DNA of 64,000 bases from Hoeflea sp. Its GTDB lineage: Bacteria > Pseudomonadota > Alphaproteobacteria > Rhizobiales > Rhizobiaceae. This document shows, piece after piece, positions 54,007-62,220 of this stretch; the stretch's first letter is position 1, and each line of letters begins with the position of its first letter. Below the pieces are notes generated by a model. The model was not told where the DNA came from. It was given only the letters and a program-made list of their open reading frames with translations, and searched no databases. The position numbers and the translations under genes were made by a program. The stretch covers positions 310,001 through 374,000 of the forward strand of contig JAHRFE010000028.1 in assembly GCA_019084245.1 (NCBI GenBank), written 5' to 3'.

Positions 54007-55047
54007 ATGAAAGCCATTCTCTACGAAGCCTTTTCCGCGCCGCCGAAGCTTGTCACCTTGCCGGATCCTGCGCCGGAGCCCCATGGCGTCGTGGTCAGGG
54101 TGGGGGCCACGGGCGTGTGCAGAAGCGACTGGCATGGCTGGGTGGGGCACGACCCGGACATCGCGCTGCCGCATGTGCCGGGCCATGAGCTTGCGGGCAC
54201 GATCGCGGCGGTGGGCCGCGAGGTCACGCGCTGGAAGGTGGGCCAGCGGGTGACAGTGCCGTTTGTCGGCGGCTGCGGGCACTGCCCCGAGTGCCATGCC
54301 GGGCACCAGCAGGTGTGCGACCACCAGTTTCAGCCCGGCTTCACCCATTGGGGCTCGTTTGCGGAATTCGTGTCGATCCACCGGGCCGATCTCAACCTTG
54401 TGGCGCTGCCCGAGAGCCTGGATTTTGCCACCGCCGCGAGCCTCGGCTGCCGCTTCGTCACCTCGTTTCGCGCCGTTGTCGACCAGGGCCGCGTCTCGGC
54501 GGGGGAATGGGTGGCGGTGCATGGCTGCGGCGGCGTCGGACTGTCGGCGATCATGATCGCCGTGGCGTCGGGGGCGAATGTGGTGGCGGTCGATATTTCC
54601 GATGCGGCGCTGACACTGGCGCGCCAGCTGGGGGCTGCGGCAGTGATCAATGGCCGGCAGGTCGACGACGTCGCGGGCGCAGTGCGCGACATCACCGGGG
54701 GCGGGGCGCATGTCTCGCTTGATGCACTGGGTTCGGTCGTTACCTGCGTGAACTCGATCAACAGCTTGCGCAAGCGCGGGCGGCATATCCAGGTCGGGCT
54801 GATGGCCGGCGATCACAGCCTACCGCCGGTGCCGATGGGGCGGGTGATCAGCCACGAGCTGGAGATCCTAGGCAGCCACGGCATGCAGGCGCACCGCTAT
54901 GGCGCGATGATGGCCATGATCGAGGCGGGAACCCTGAAGCCGGACCTGCTGGTGGGGCAGCGGATCACGCTTGAGCAATCGATCGACGCGCTGATGGGCA
55001 TGGACAGGTTCGCGGGCGTGGGCGTGACGGTGGTGACGGAGTTTTGA
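54007..55047 (+). CDS. Zinc-dependent alcohol dehydrogenase (MDR)
   Basis: 346-residue medium-chain dehydrogenase. Catalytic zinc ligands are in [10 protein letters not shown] and PGHE; the structural zinc site is the [15 protein letters not shown] lobe near residues 94-108; the NAD-binding loop is [11 protein letters not shown] near 174. It resembles the ADH group active on primary and aromatic alcohols (for example the AdhC/YahK-like dehydrogenases). The ATG follows the MBL-fold gene by 57 bp, with no strong ribosome site. Confidence 0.9.
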   Translation: MKAILYEAFSAPPKLVTLPDPAPEPHGVVVRVGATGVCRSDWHGWVGHDPDIALPHVPGHELAGTIAAVGREVTRWKVGQRVTVPFVGGCGHCPECHAGHQQVCDHQFQPGFTHWGSFAEFVSIHRADLNLVALPESLDFATAASLGCRFVTSFRAVVDQGRVSAGEWVAVHGCGGVGLSAIMIAVASGANVVAVDISDAALTLARQLGAAAVINGRQVDDVAGAVRDITGGGAHVSLDALGSVVTCVNSINSLRKRGRHIQVGLMAGDHSLPPVPMGRVISHELEILGSHGMQAHRYGAMMAMIEAGTLKPDLLVGQRITLEQSIDALMGMDRFAGVGVTVVTEF

Positions 55048-55080
55048 GGGGCTCGGTCGACGGTCTTGCAGTCCAACGTG

Positions 55081-56469
55081 CTACGCCGCGACCTCGGCGT
55101 TGAGCCTTGCCAGGCCGGACTTGAGCGCGGCGATGCAGGCGGGGTCGAAGGCCGTGCCGGCGTCCGTGTCAAGGATGGCGAGCGCCCTGGAGATCGGCAT
55201 GGCGGCGCGGTAGGGGCGTTCGGCGGAGAGCGCGTCAAACACGTCGGCGACGGTGAGAATGCGCGCTTCCAGGCAGATCTCGTCGCCCTTCAGGCCGTAA
55301 GGATAGCCCTTGCCGTCGAGCCGCTCGTGGTGGGCGGCGGCTATGGGCGCGATGTCGTGGAAGGCGTGGACGCGCCTGAGGATGGCTTCGCTCTGGGCCG
55401 GGTGCCGGCGGATCGACGTCCATTCGTCCGCGTCGGGCTTGCCCGGCTTGTCGAGGACCTGGTTGGAAACGCCGAGCTTGCCGAGATCATGCAGCAGTGC
55501 GGCGCGCCTGAGCCAGCGGCGGTGATCCGGGCTGAGACCCATCTCCTCGGCGATCATGTCTGTGTAGAGCGTGACCCGGTTGGAATGGTCGGCGGTGAAA
55601 GGGCTCTTGGCGTCGACCACATCGGAGAAGGCAGCGGCGATGTCGTCGAGATAGTCCTCATTGACCGGCTCGGACTGCAATGCCGGCTTCATCGAAAAGA
55701 CCCGGGCCTCAAGCTCCGGCGATGTGAGCATCGCCCAGAATTCCGGATCGGCCTGGGCGGTGACGAAGGCCGCCACAAGCGCGGGATCAAACCACGCGCC
55801 GGAGCGCGCCTTGATCTCGCTGAGCGCGGCGCTGGCGCCATTTTCGGTGTGAAACACATCGATCACCTGGGCCATCAGCGCCAGGCGCGCGATCAGCGGG
55901 ATCCGGTCACCAGTCAGGCCTTCAGGCTTGCCGGAGCCGTCCCAATGCTCGTCGAGCGAGCGGATGCCGTCCCGCACGGCCTCGGAGAACCGCATCTGCG
56001 CGGCGATGTCGGCGCCGCGATGGCAGCGGGTCTCGATGAGGTTGCGCGAGATCTCGCCGCCGTTCTGCAGGATGTTGACGATGGCGCGGATGCGCTCGGA
56101 GAGGCCCGATTCAAGCCCGGTTTTCCTGAACACGAAGCGCAGCGCCGAGGACAGGCTGCCGTCGATGGTCTTGAAATCGCGCTTGAAGGCAATGTCGTCG
56201 GCGAGATAGAGTTCGCAGATCCGCGCGGCGTTGCTGGAGCAGCCGAGATCCTTGAGCAGCAGCGTGTAATAGAGATCCTTGAGCACCTCGTCGGGCAGTT
56301 CCAGCGCCTCGCCGATGCGCGTGCCGATCCAGGCGCAGCGGATACAATGGCCCTCGGGCTGTCCCTCGGTCATGTCGAGCGCATAGCTGAGCGCTCCCAG
56401 CAGATCGGCGAGTTTGAAAGCCGCCGGACGCGCGGGTTTGGCGAGGGTCAGATAGAGGCTTGAACTCAT
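55081..56469 (-). CDS. HD-GYP cyclic-di-GMP phosphodiesterase
   Basis: 462-residue protein. The N-terminal helical half (about residues 17-230) looks like a second, degenerate HD domain (KDLGCSSNAARI, DEHWDGSGKPEGL). The C-terminal half carries a true HD-GYP: HDLGKLGVSNQVLDKPG, HHERLDGKGYPYGL and VADVFDALSAERPYRAAM. It would hydrolyse cyclic-di-GMP. Unlike many HD-GYP proteins, no receiver domain is fused. It joins the GGDEF-EAL gene as a second cyclic-di-GMP enzyme in the window. Confidence 0.9.
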   Translation of the reverse strand: MSSSLYLTLAKPARPAAFKLADLLGALSYALDMTEGQPEGHCIRCAWIGTRIGEALELPDEVLKDLYYTLLLKDLGCSSNAARICELYLADDIAFKRDFKTIDGSLSSALRFVFRKTGLESGLSERIRAIVNILQNGGEISRNLIETRCHRGADIAAQMRFSEAVRDGIRSLDEHWDGSGKPEGLTGDRIPLIARLALMAQVIDVFHTENGASAALSEIKARSGAWFDPALVAAFVTAQADPEFWAMLTSPELEARVFSMKPALQSEPVNEDYLDDIAAAFSDVVDAKSPFTADHSNRVTLYTDMIAEEMGLSPDHRRWLRRAALLHDLGKLGVSNQVLDKPGKPDADEWTSIRRHPAQSEAILRRVHAFHDIAPIAAAHHERLDGKGYPYGLKGDEICLEARILTVADVFDALSAERPYRAAMPISRALAILDTDAGTAFDPACIAALKSGLARLNAEVAA

Positions 56470-56648
56470 GGGGCGGCTCCGGTGTGCGGAATGGTCTAAC
56501 AGCTGCGGCTTAAGAAGGGTTTACCGGGGGCGGGTGTCCGTGGAGGGACGGTTGCGGATAGGGGGATGAACCGGACGAAGGCCCCTCAGGCCGCCATGCG
56601 TGGGCCGGTCCCGAGCATCTGCGGGACCGGCCGTTTGGCGGGGCCAAC

Positions 56649-56681
56649 AGATCCTCGCCACAAGGGCGAGGATGACGGCGG
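56649..56681. repeat. REP-like palindrome, third copy
   Basis: AGATCCTCGCCACAAGGGCG, continuing AGGATGACGGCGG. Aligned with the copy at 39917-39944 it differs mainly at the stem pairs GG/CC versus CC/GG (compensatory changes) and keeps the GATCCTCG...CGAGGA frame. The stem ATCCTCGCC/GGCGAGGAT is 9 bp with a short loop. Confidence 0.6.
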
Positions 56682-56814
56682 AGGGGGCAGTGGATGACGG
56701 CGGGAGGGGGAGTGAATGACAGCGGTGTGGCGGAGGAACGTCGTCGGCTGGAACGTACCAGCCAACGCAGGCAGACGCCCCCACTCCGACTTGACGGCCA
56801 GATGAAACCAGCAT

Positions 56815-56849
56815 ATCCCTTATGTGAGAATCTATCTCATATAGGGGAT
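56815..56849 (+). promoter_or_regulatory. Inverted-repeat operator upstream of the Xre-cupin gene
   Basis: ATCCCTTATGTGAGA (56815-56829) and TCTCATATAGGGGAT (56835-56849) pair at 13 of 15 positions around a five-base centre, just before the GTG start at 56855. It overlaps the weak -10 candidate and is AT-rich in a GC-rich setting. The adjacent Xre protein is the likely binder. Confidence 0.55.
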
Positions 56850-56854
56850 TAGGG

Positions 56855-57406
56855 GTGCAGACGACGCTCAATGACAGGCTGGCGGAGCGGCTCAAGCAGA
56901 TCCGGACATCGCGGGGATGGTCGCTTGAGGTGCTGGCGGAGAAGAGTTCGGTCAGCCGCTCGACGCTGTCGCGGATCGAGAATGCCGAGGTGAGCCCGAC
57001 GGCTGAGACGCTGGGCAGCCTGTCGAGCGTCTACCAGATGAGCATTTCGCAATTGCTGGCGCCGATCGAGACGCCGTTCACGCCGCTGGTGCGACGGGCC
57101 GAGCAGAGCCAGTGGCGCGATGCCGAGAACGGATTTGCGCGCCGGATCGTGTCGCCGCCGAGCGGCGGGCTGGCGGCGGAAGTGGTGCAGTGCGAACTTG
57201 CGGCCAACCAGCGGATCTCCTACTCCGTGCCATCGGTACCTGGACATGAGCATCATCTCGTGCTGTTGAGCGGCATCCTGGCGGTGACGATCTCGGACGA
57301 GACCCGGGTGCTCGAGGCGGGGGACTGCCTGCGCTATCAGCTCTACGGCCCGTCGCGGTTTCAGACCGGGGATCAGCCGGCATCCTATCTGATTGTTCTT
57401 GTGTGA
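56855..57406 (+). CDS. Xre-family regulator with C-terminal cupin
   Basis: 183-residue regulator. The N-terminal HTH (RLKQIRTSRGWSLEVLAEKSSVSRSTLSRIENAEVSPTAETL, region about 11-53) is followed by a cupin sensor of about 90 residues (VPGHEHHLVLLSGILAVTI, LEAGDCLRYQLYGPSRFQ). Such proteins control polyamine, amino-acid or nucleotide catabolic genes. The GTG at 56855 follows GGGG and lies right after an inverted repeat. A GNAT acetyltransferase gene begins eight bases after the stop, a common Xre-cupin partner. Confidence 0.9.
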   Translation: MQTTLNDRLAERLKQIRTSRGWSLEVLAEKSSVSRSTLSRIENAEVSPTAETLGSLSSVYQMSISQLLAPIETPFTPLVRRAEQSQWRDAENGFARRIVSPPSGGLAAEVVQCELAANQRISYSVPSVPGHEHHLVLLSGILAVTISDETRVLEAGDCLRYQLYGPSRFQTGDQPASYLIVLV

Positions 57407-57413
57407 GGCCCCG

Positions 57414-57941
57414 ATGACCCGCATTGCCATTCATGCCCTTGCTGCCGACGAGCTCGACGCCCATGCCGAGGCGCTGGCGCAAATAATGGCGGACACTGTC
57501 ACGGACGGGGCAGCGATCGGCTACATGCAGCCATTTGCGCTGGAGCACGGGCTGGAGTTTTTCACGACCCAGGTTTTCCCCGAGGTGCGGGCCGGGCGGC
57601 GCAGGCTGCTCCTGGCCCGGCTTGACGGCGCGACCGCGGGCTCGGTGCAGCTGATCATTGCGCTGCCGCCCAACCAGCCGCACCGCTGCGAGGTGGCCAA
57701 GATGATGGTGGCGCCCGCGGCACGGAGGAACGGCATCGGCCGTGCCCTGATGCAGGCGGTTGACGCGGAGGCGCGGGCGGCCGGCAAGAGCCTGATCACG
57801 CTCGACACCCGCACCGGCGACCGGGCCGAGCCGCTCTACCGGACGGCGGGGTTCGAGATCGCGGGCGTGATCCCCGGTTTCGCGCTTGATCCCGACGGGC
57901 GCGCGCTGCACGCCACCACCTATATGTACAAGACACTGTGA
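57414..57941 (+). CDS. GNAT-family N-acetyltransferase
   Basis: 175-residue GNAT enzyme. The acetyl-CoA site is KMMVAPAARRNGIGRALMQAV, with the Q/RxxGxG/A block RRNGIGRA, and strand LITLDTRTGDRAEPLYRTAGF follows. It is probably co-transcribed with the Xre-cupin regulator, with GAGG six bases before the ATG. The substrate is not identifiable; small amines are typical for this operon type. Its TGA overlaps a truncated transporter start. Confidence 0.9.
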   Translation: MTRIAIHALAADELDAHAEALAQIMADTVTDGAAIGYMQPFALEHGLEFFTTQVFPEVRAGRRRLLLARLDGATAGSVQLIIALPPNQPHRCEVAKMMVAPAARRNGIGRALMQAVDAEARAAGKSLITLDTRTGDRAEPLYRTAGFEIAGVIPGFALDPDGRALHATTYMYKTL

Positions 57942-58141
57942 GCCCGGCACTGTCCTGGCTGATGGGATTGGCGGCGATGCTGGGCGGCATTCTCATGGCC
58001 GCGCAGGGACCGATCTATGCGCGCATGTCGGCCGCACTCGGCGGCAATCCGCTGTTTGCGGCGATGCTGGCGTTCGCTCTGGCGACGCTCCCGGGCGGGT
58101 GTTCAGGCTGCACGCTGGGTGCGCCGCGAAGGCGGATCTGA
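57938..58141 (+). pseudogene. Truncated DMT/DUF606 (YdcZ-like) membrane protein fragment
   Basis: 67-codon frame starting with a GTG that overlaps the GNAT stop. Its first 53 residues match the start of the DUF606/EamA-type transporters (two helices, ...LMGLAAMLGGILMAAQGPIYARMSAAL...), which normally run about 140 residues. After LATLPGG the sequence turns into a Cys/Gly/Arg run and stops at 58141, 30 bp before the MarR gene on the other strand. It is either a frameshifted remnant or an assembly artefact. Confidence 0.55.
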
Positions 58142-58171
58142 CGGCGCGCCGGCCGGATTGACCTCACCCTG

Positions 58172-58705
58172 CTATCGCGGCGGCGTGCCGCCGAGGATGG
58201 CCAGGGCAATCGTTCCGGTCTCCTCATGGTCCGGATGCGACGCATCTGCCGGCAGGGGCTCGCGATTTGCCTCAAGCACCTTGCGAATGGTGGCGAGCCC
58301 GGGCAAGGCATCGGTCATGGTCTGGCGATCATGGTCGCTCAGGATATGGTTGAAGGTTCGCGCTGCGGCGTTGATCGCCTCCTCGCAGAAGACACGCCCG
58401 GCGGTGGTAAGGAACACCTGCTTGGAGCGGGCGTCGAATTCGCAGGGCCGGGTTTCGATGAAGCCGCGTTTTTCCAGCACCTGGATCGAATGGCTGATCG
58501 TCGCCTTGGACACATTCATCGCCCCGGCGAGGCTGAGCGGCGTGACGCCATCGCCCGCGCGGACCAGATGCAGGACGATGGCGAAATGCGACGGGTGAAC
58601 GCCGTCGGGCAGCATCTTGCCGACCAGCGTCGTGCACAGCTGGTCGATCTTGCTGATTTCGCTGAAAAAGATGTAGCCGTCGCCAGGCTTGTACAGGGCG
58701 TTCAT
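58172..58705 (-). CDS. MarR-family transcriptional regulator
   Basis: 177-residue winged-HTH regulator. The DNA-binding core is LSLAGAMNVSKATISHSIQVLEKRGFIETRP (residues about 55-85) followed by the wing DARSKQVFLTTAG. The ATG at 58705 (M-N-A-L-Y) has AAAGGTGACGG upstream and is preferred over the ATG at 58723. MarR genes commonly repress nearby efflux or aromatic-degradation genes. The C-terminus is a little longer than usual. Confidence 0.88.
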   Translation of the reverse strand: MNALYKPGDGYIFFSEISKIDQLCTTLVGKMLPDGVHPSHFAIVLHLVRAGDGVTPLSLAGAMNVSKATISHSIQVLEKRGFIETRPCEFDARSKQVFLTTAGRVFCEEAINAAARTFNHILSDHDRQTMTDALPGLATIRKVLEANREPLPADASHPDHEETGTIALAILGGTPPR

Positions 58706-58930
58706 TCCGTCACCTTTCACCATAATCGATCCCTGATCGGCCTGAAAGTCAGACTTATCGGACTGTCAGTGCTGCGGCGGGGCCTCAGCTCCATTTGACC
58801 CGTGCGACCCTCACAACGCAAGCGGTGATCGGGATTATTCAACGATTACGGCCGGTTCAAGATTGAAACCTGCGGCTCGGAGCCGCGCGAGGCGTGTGAC
58901 AGGGTCCCCGGGACGCTTTTTACACCGGAA

Positions 58931-59044
58931 TCAGAGAAGGCTAGCCCCGATGCTGTCGAGGATCGCCGTCCAGCCGACGATATGGCCACCTCGCACGCCT
59001 TCGCTCATGAAGTCGGACTGATGCAGGGTGATTTCGGTCACGCC
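58931..59044 (-). pseudogene. Remnant C-terminus of an SRPBCC/AHSA1-like gene
   Basis: Reading the minus strand from 59044 gives GVTEITLHQSDFMSEG then VRGGHIVGWTAILDSIGASL and a stop at 58931-58933. The pattern (T-E/R-L-x-L, F-x-S-E, H-x-x-G-W-x-x-I-L-D) is the C-terminal strand-helix ending of the SRPBCC/AHSA1 family. There is no ribosome site and the terminator of pirin lies where the 5' part of the gene should be, so this is a truncated decay product, not an intact gene. Confidence 0.45.
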
Positions 59045-59061
59045 TGGACAGCAAACACAAA

Positions 59062-59083
59062 ATGCCGGGACGAACCCCGGCAT
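59062..59083 (-). terminator. Rho-independent terminator of the pirin gene
   Basis: On the minus strand the stem ATGCCGGG/CCCGGCAT (arms 59083-59076 and 59069-59062, loop of six) is followed by TTTTGTGTTT, a proper U-tract, 30 bp after the pirin stop. Confidence 0.7.
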
Positions 59084-59113
59084 TCTGGCAGATCACGTGG
59101 ATCAGGACCGGAC

Positions 59114-60025
59114 CTAATGACCCGGCTTGATGAAGGTGCCGTTCTGCAGTTCCGTCACGGCCTGGATCAGTTCGGCGCGGGTGTTCATGACGATCGGGCC
59201 GTGCCAGGCCACAGGCTCCTTGATCGGCTTGCCGGAGACCAGCAGGAAGCGGATGCCTTCGTCGCCCGCCTGGACCGTGACCTCGTCGCCGGTGTCGAAG
59301 ACCACAAGCGTGCGGTCGCCCGACATGTCACGGATCTGGATCTCCTCGCCCTCGACTTCCTTCTCGACCAGCACGCCGAAGGGTTTGGAGGCGTCGCGGA
59401 AGGTGCCGGAGCCTGCGAAGATATAGGCAAAGGCCGAGCGGTAGGCGTCGACCTTGAAAGTCTTCTTCCTGCCCGGCGGCACCGAGATGTCGACATAGGA
59501 CGGCTCGGCGGCGATGCCGTCGACCGGGCCGCGCTTGCCCCAGAACTCACCGCAGATGATGCGGGCGGCGGTGCCGTCATCATCGATCTCGACAGGGATG
59601 TCAGCGGCGGTGACGTCCTGGTAGCGCGGCGCGGTCATCTTCATCGACGACGGCAGGTTGGCCCAGAGCTGGAAGCCGTGCATCTTGCCGGCGAAATCGC
59701 CCTTGGGCATTTCCTGGTGCATGATGCCGCGGCCGGCGGTCATCCACTGCACGTCGCCGGCGCCAAGCGTGCCGGTGTTGCCCAGGCTGTCGCCATGCTC
59801 GACGGTGCCGGCCAGCACATAGGTGATGGTCTCGATGCCGCGGTGCGGATGCCAGGGGAAGCCCTTGAGATATTTCTCGGGGCTCGAGTTGCGGAAATCG
59901 TCAAACAGCAGGAACGGATCGGTGAGCGAGGGATCGTCGAAGCCGAAGGCGCGCTTGAGATGGACGCCGGCGCCTTCGAGATGGGGCACGGCAGTGGATT
60001 CGTGACGGACAGGCCTGATGGACAT
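59114..60025 (-). CDS. Pirin family protein
   Basis: 303-residue bicupin. The pirin N-terminal cupin (FLLFDDFRNSSP, PWHPHRGIETITYVLAGTVEHGDS) carries the metal-binding His/His/Glu set seen in PHRGIET, and GDVQWMTAGRGIMHQEMP follows. The C-terminal cupin has AYRSAFAYIFAGSG and RFLLVSGKPIKEPVAWHGPIVMNT. Pirins may act as quercetinases or redox-linked transcription cofactors. ATG at 60025. A good terminator follows. Confidence 0.9.
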   Translation of the reverse strand: MSIRPVRHESTAVPHLEGAGVHLKRAFGFDDPSLTDPFLLFDDFRNSSPEKYLKGFPWHPHRGIETITYVLAGTVEHGDSLGNTGTLGAGDVQWMTAGRGIMHQEMPKGDFAGKMHGFQLWANLPSSMKMTAPRYQDVTAADIPVEIDDDGTAARIICGEFWGKRGPVDGIAAEPSYVDISVPPGRKKTFKVDAYRSAFAYIFAGSGTFRDASKPFGVLVEKEVEGEEIQIRDMSGDRTLVVFDTGDEVTVQAGDEGIRFLLVSGKPIKEPVAWHGPIVMNTRAELIQAVTELQNGTFIKPGH

Positions 60026-60240
60026 TGGGGGTCTCCTCAGTGTCGGCCGGCGACGGGGGCCGGCAATGGTTGCGTTGACGTCAATGTAGCGGGCGGGCGG
60101 GCATCTTATAAGGGGCCGCAGGGAAACGGATTGTTCAATTTTGCGAGGTCCTGGCGGCGCGGGACCAGCTCGGACAGTGAACTGTCGGAACCCTGGGGGG
60201 TGGAGTGCGTTGTCCTGTCATCATGACAAAGGAGATGCAG

Positions 60241-60456
60241 ATGGCCATCAAGATCGATTCAAAACTGGAAACCGAACTGACACCGGAACAGGTCCCGGAC
60301 GATCAGACCATGACGCAGGAGGAGAAGCTCAACCGGCTCAGCGACATGAAGTTCGAGCTGGAACGCCAGACGGGCCGCGGAACCGCTGATCTCGACCAGG
60401 TCGAGGCGCGGATGGCGTCCATCAATCTGGCTTTGTCGCGGGCAAAGGGAAAGTAG
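60241..60456 (+). CDS. Small conserved hypothetical protein
   Basis: 71-residue acidic/basic, helix-forming protein (MAIKIDSKLETELTPEQ, then EEKLNRLSDMKFELER and a C-terminal helix). The ATG at 60241 has AAGGAGA seven bases upstream; an ATG at 60223 is also in frame. It lies between pirin and the Lrp gene, convergent with the latter. Function unknown; the composition suggests a coiled-coil or nucleoid-type small protein. Confidence 0.75.
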   Translation: MAIKIDSKLETELTPEQVPDDQTMTQEEKLNRLSDMKFELERQTGRGTADLDQVEARMASINLALSRAKGK

Positions 60457-60465
60457 CTCCAGGCC

Positions 60466-60960
60466 TCAGCTTGCGCCGCCGCGCCCCAGCGCCGACAGCG
60501 GAATGGCGGTGGTTTCCTTGATCTCCTCCATCACGAAGGAGGCGGAAACATCGGCCAGCCGCACCCTGGCGATCAGCTTTTGATAGAGCCGGTCATAGGC
60601 CTTGACGTCGAAGACGCGGGCGCGGAGCACGTAATCGAGATCGCCCGAGGTGCGGTAGACGCCGACGATCTCGGGAAAGCCCGCGACCGCCTCTCGGAAG
60701 GTCTTGAGCCAGTCGGCATCATGGCTCGCGGCGCGAACAAAGATGAACACCGACAATCCGCAGCCGGCGGCCTCGGCGTCGAGGATGGCGACGCGCTCCC
60801 TGATCAGCCCGCGCTCCTCAAGCACTTTCACGCGGCGCCAGCAGGCGTTGCGCGACAGGTGAACCCGCTCCGACAGCGCGTCGACCGACAGGGTGCCGTC
60901 GCGCTGCAACTGGCTCAGGATTCGGACATCCATGTCGTCTATCTGGTGCATGCGGTACAT
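60466..60960 (-). CDS. Lrp/AsnC-family transcriptional regulator
   Basis: 164-residue regulator. The N-terminal HTH is DDMDVRILSQLQRDGTLSVDALSERVHLSRNACWRRVKVLEERGLI (about residues 9-54), followed by the RAM/ActB effector domain with the VGVYRTSGDLDYVLRARV strand. Start options are ATG at 60960 or 60951. It is divergent from the DUF6356 gene, and the shared region contains an AT-rich palindromic ATATC/GATAT pair (60961-60981) that could be its operator. Confidence 0.9.
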   Translation of the reverse strand: MYRMHQIDDMDVRILSQLQRDGTLSVDALSERVHLSRNACWRRVKVLEERGLIRERVAILDAEAAGCGLSVFIFVRAASHDADWLKTFREAVAGFPEIVGVYRTSGDLDYVLRARVFDVKAYDRLYQKLIARVRLADVSASFVMEEIKETTAIPLSALGRGGAS

Positions 60961-61075
60961 ATATCCCAATATTTGAGATATTCAAAGGATGTTCGGGACA
61001 TTTCTCCCTCGGAATCGGGCTATCCTCACACAATCAAATCACATAGAGGCAAATCACAAAGAGGGACGCCCGCCC

Positions 61076-61294
61076 ATGCCGACCAAGCAGATCGCCCGCC
61101 TGTTCACCGATCATCCGCAATCGGTTGACGAGACCTATCTCGAGCATCTGGTGTTTGCCGGAAAGTTCTCAGGCAAGCTGTTTGCCGCGGGGTTTTGCGC
61201 GCTTGTTCATGCCGTGCTGCCGTTTACCTTTGAGAAAACTGCTAGCCGTATGATCAACGAGATGCATCACCGGATGCACAACCGGAGCAAATAG
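61076..61294 (+). CDS. DUF6356 family small protein
   Basis: 72-residue protein matching the pattern of the DUF6356 family: LFTDHPQSVDETYLEHLVFAGKFSGKLFAAGFCALVHAVLPFTFEKTASRMI (residues 10-62). The ATG at 61076 is the sensible start; a frame upstream is open but unconvincing. No function is known; the family is common in alphaproteobacteria. Divergent from the Lrp gene and followed after eight bases by the class II amidotransferase, likely the same operon. Confidence 0.85.
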   Translation: MPTKQIARLFTDHPQSVDETYLEHLVFAGKFSGKLFAAGFCALVHAVLPFTFEKTASRMINEMHHRMHNRSK

Positions 61295-61301
61295 CGCCAA
61301 C

Positions 61302-62111
61302 ATGTGCCGCTGGGCCGCCTATCGTGGAACACCCATCCCGCTCGAGCAGATCGTCTCGGCGCCGGGCCATTCGCTGATCGAACAATCCCACCGGGCGACC
61401 GAGGCCAAGACCGCCACCAATGGCGACGGTTTCGGCATCGCCTGGTATGGCGAACGCCCCGAACCGGGGCTGTACCGTGACGTGCTGCCGGCCTGGTCGG
61501 ACTGCAATCTCAAATCGCTGGCGCGGCAGATCCGCTCGCCCTTGTTTCTGGCCCATGTGCGCGCCTCGACCGGAGGCGCCACCAGCCGCGACAATTGCCA
61601 TCCCTTCGTGCATGGCGCCTGGTCGTTCATGCACAATGGCCAGATCGCCGGTTTCGAGCAGATCCGGCGGCCGATGGAAGCCGCGCTGTCGGACAGGCTC
61701 TACCAGGCCCGGCATGGCACCACCGATTCGGAACTCCTGTTCCTGCTGGCGATCGAATTCGGGCTCGAGACCGACCCGGCCGGCGCCTTTGCCGCGGCGA
61801 TCCGCTTCGCGCTGGCGGAATCGGCGCGGGCCGGCCTTCGCGAACTGATCCGCTTCACGGCCGCCTTTTCCGATGGCGAGACGCTCTATGCGATCCGCTA
61901 CGCCACCGATGCCTACGCGCCGACGCTCTATTCCGCGCCAACGTCGGGCGGCACCGGCCATTGCCTTGTGTCCGAACCGTTCCATGACACCGACACCAAA
62001 TGGCACGAGATCCCGGCAGGCAGTTTCGTCACGCTGAAGGACGGCGGGATATCGTCTGCGCGGTTTAATCCGGTGCAGGTGGAGCGGGTGGAGATTGCCG
62101 AGGTGGCGTGA
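61302..62111 (+). CDS. Class II glutamine amidotransferase (EgtC/YafJ-like)
   Basis: 269-residue Ntn-hydrolase-type amidotransferase. After Met removal the protein starts at Cys2 (MCRWAAYRG), which is the catalytic nucleophile in this family. The fold markers GDGFGIAWYG, AHVRASTGG and HPFVHGAWSFMHNGQI (oxyanion and glutamine site) follow. EgtC-type relatives act in ergothioneine synthesis and YafJ-like ones are of unknown substrate; there are no Egt genes nearby. It ends just before an AT-rich region. Confidence 0.9.
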   Translation: MCRWAAYRGTPIPLEQIVSAPGHSLIEQSHRATEAKTATNGDGFGIAWYGERPEPGLYRDVLPAWSDCNLKSLARQIRSPLFLAHVRASTGGATSRDNCHPFVHGAWSFMHNGQIAGFEQIRRPMEAALSDRLYQARHGTTDSELLFLLAIEFGLETDPAGAFAAAIRFALAESARAGLRELIRFTAAFSDGETLYAIRYATDAYAPTLYSAPTSGGTGHCLVSEPFHDTDTKWHEIPAGSFVTLKDGGISSARFNPVQVERVEIAEVA

Positions 62112-62220
62112 GGGAAAGGAAAGGTATTGCCACAGCAGATTAAATCTGACTTGACCACAGGTATAAGAAAGGTAATGAACTCAAGAAGTTTTTGATTCAC
62201 CGTCTGCTTATGGAGTGAGC

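Larger units (their letters stand above)
56470..56854. other. Intergenic region between the HD-GYP gene and the Xre-cupin gene
   Basis: About 385 bp. It contains the REP-like element at 56649-56681, a run of degenerate repeats GGATGACGGCGG/GGGAGTGAATGACAG at about 56671-56730, and the operator of the Xre-cupin gene at its right end. A TTGACG at 56791-56796 is a possible -35 with TATCCC 17 bases on. No gene is visible. Confidence 0.5.
58706..59113. other. Intergenic region between MarR and pirin genes, with a gene remnant
   Basis: About 410 bp. The 58706-58925 part probably holds the MarR promoter (minus strand); I see no defended -35/-10. From 58931 to 59044 there is a remnant of an SRPBCC-type gene, and at 59062-59083 the terminator of the pirin gene. 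Nothing else is recognised. Confidence 0.55.

Noticed and set aside
52573-54816. 747-codon minus-strand frame across the MBL-fold and alcohol dehydrogenase genes
   Set aside because: Both plus-strand genes have clear metal-binding motifs; the minus frame has none.
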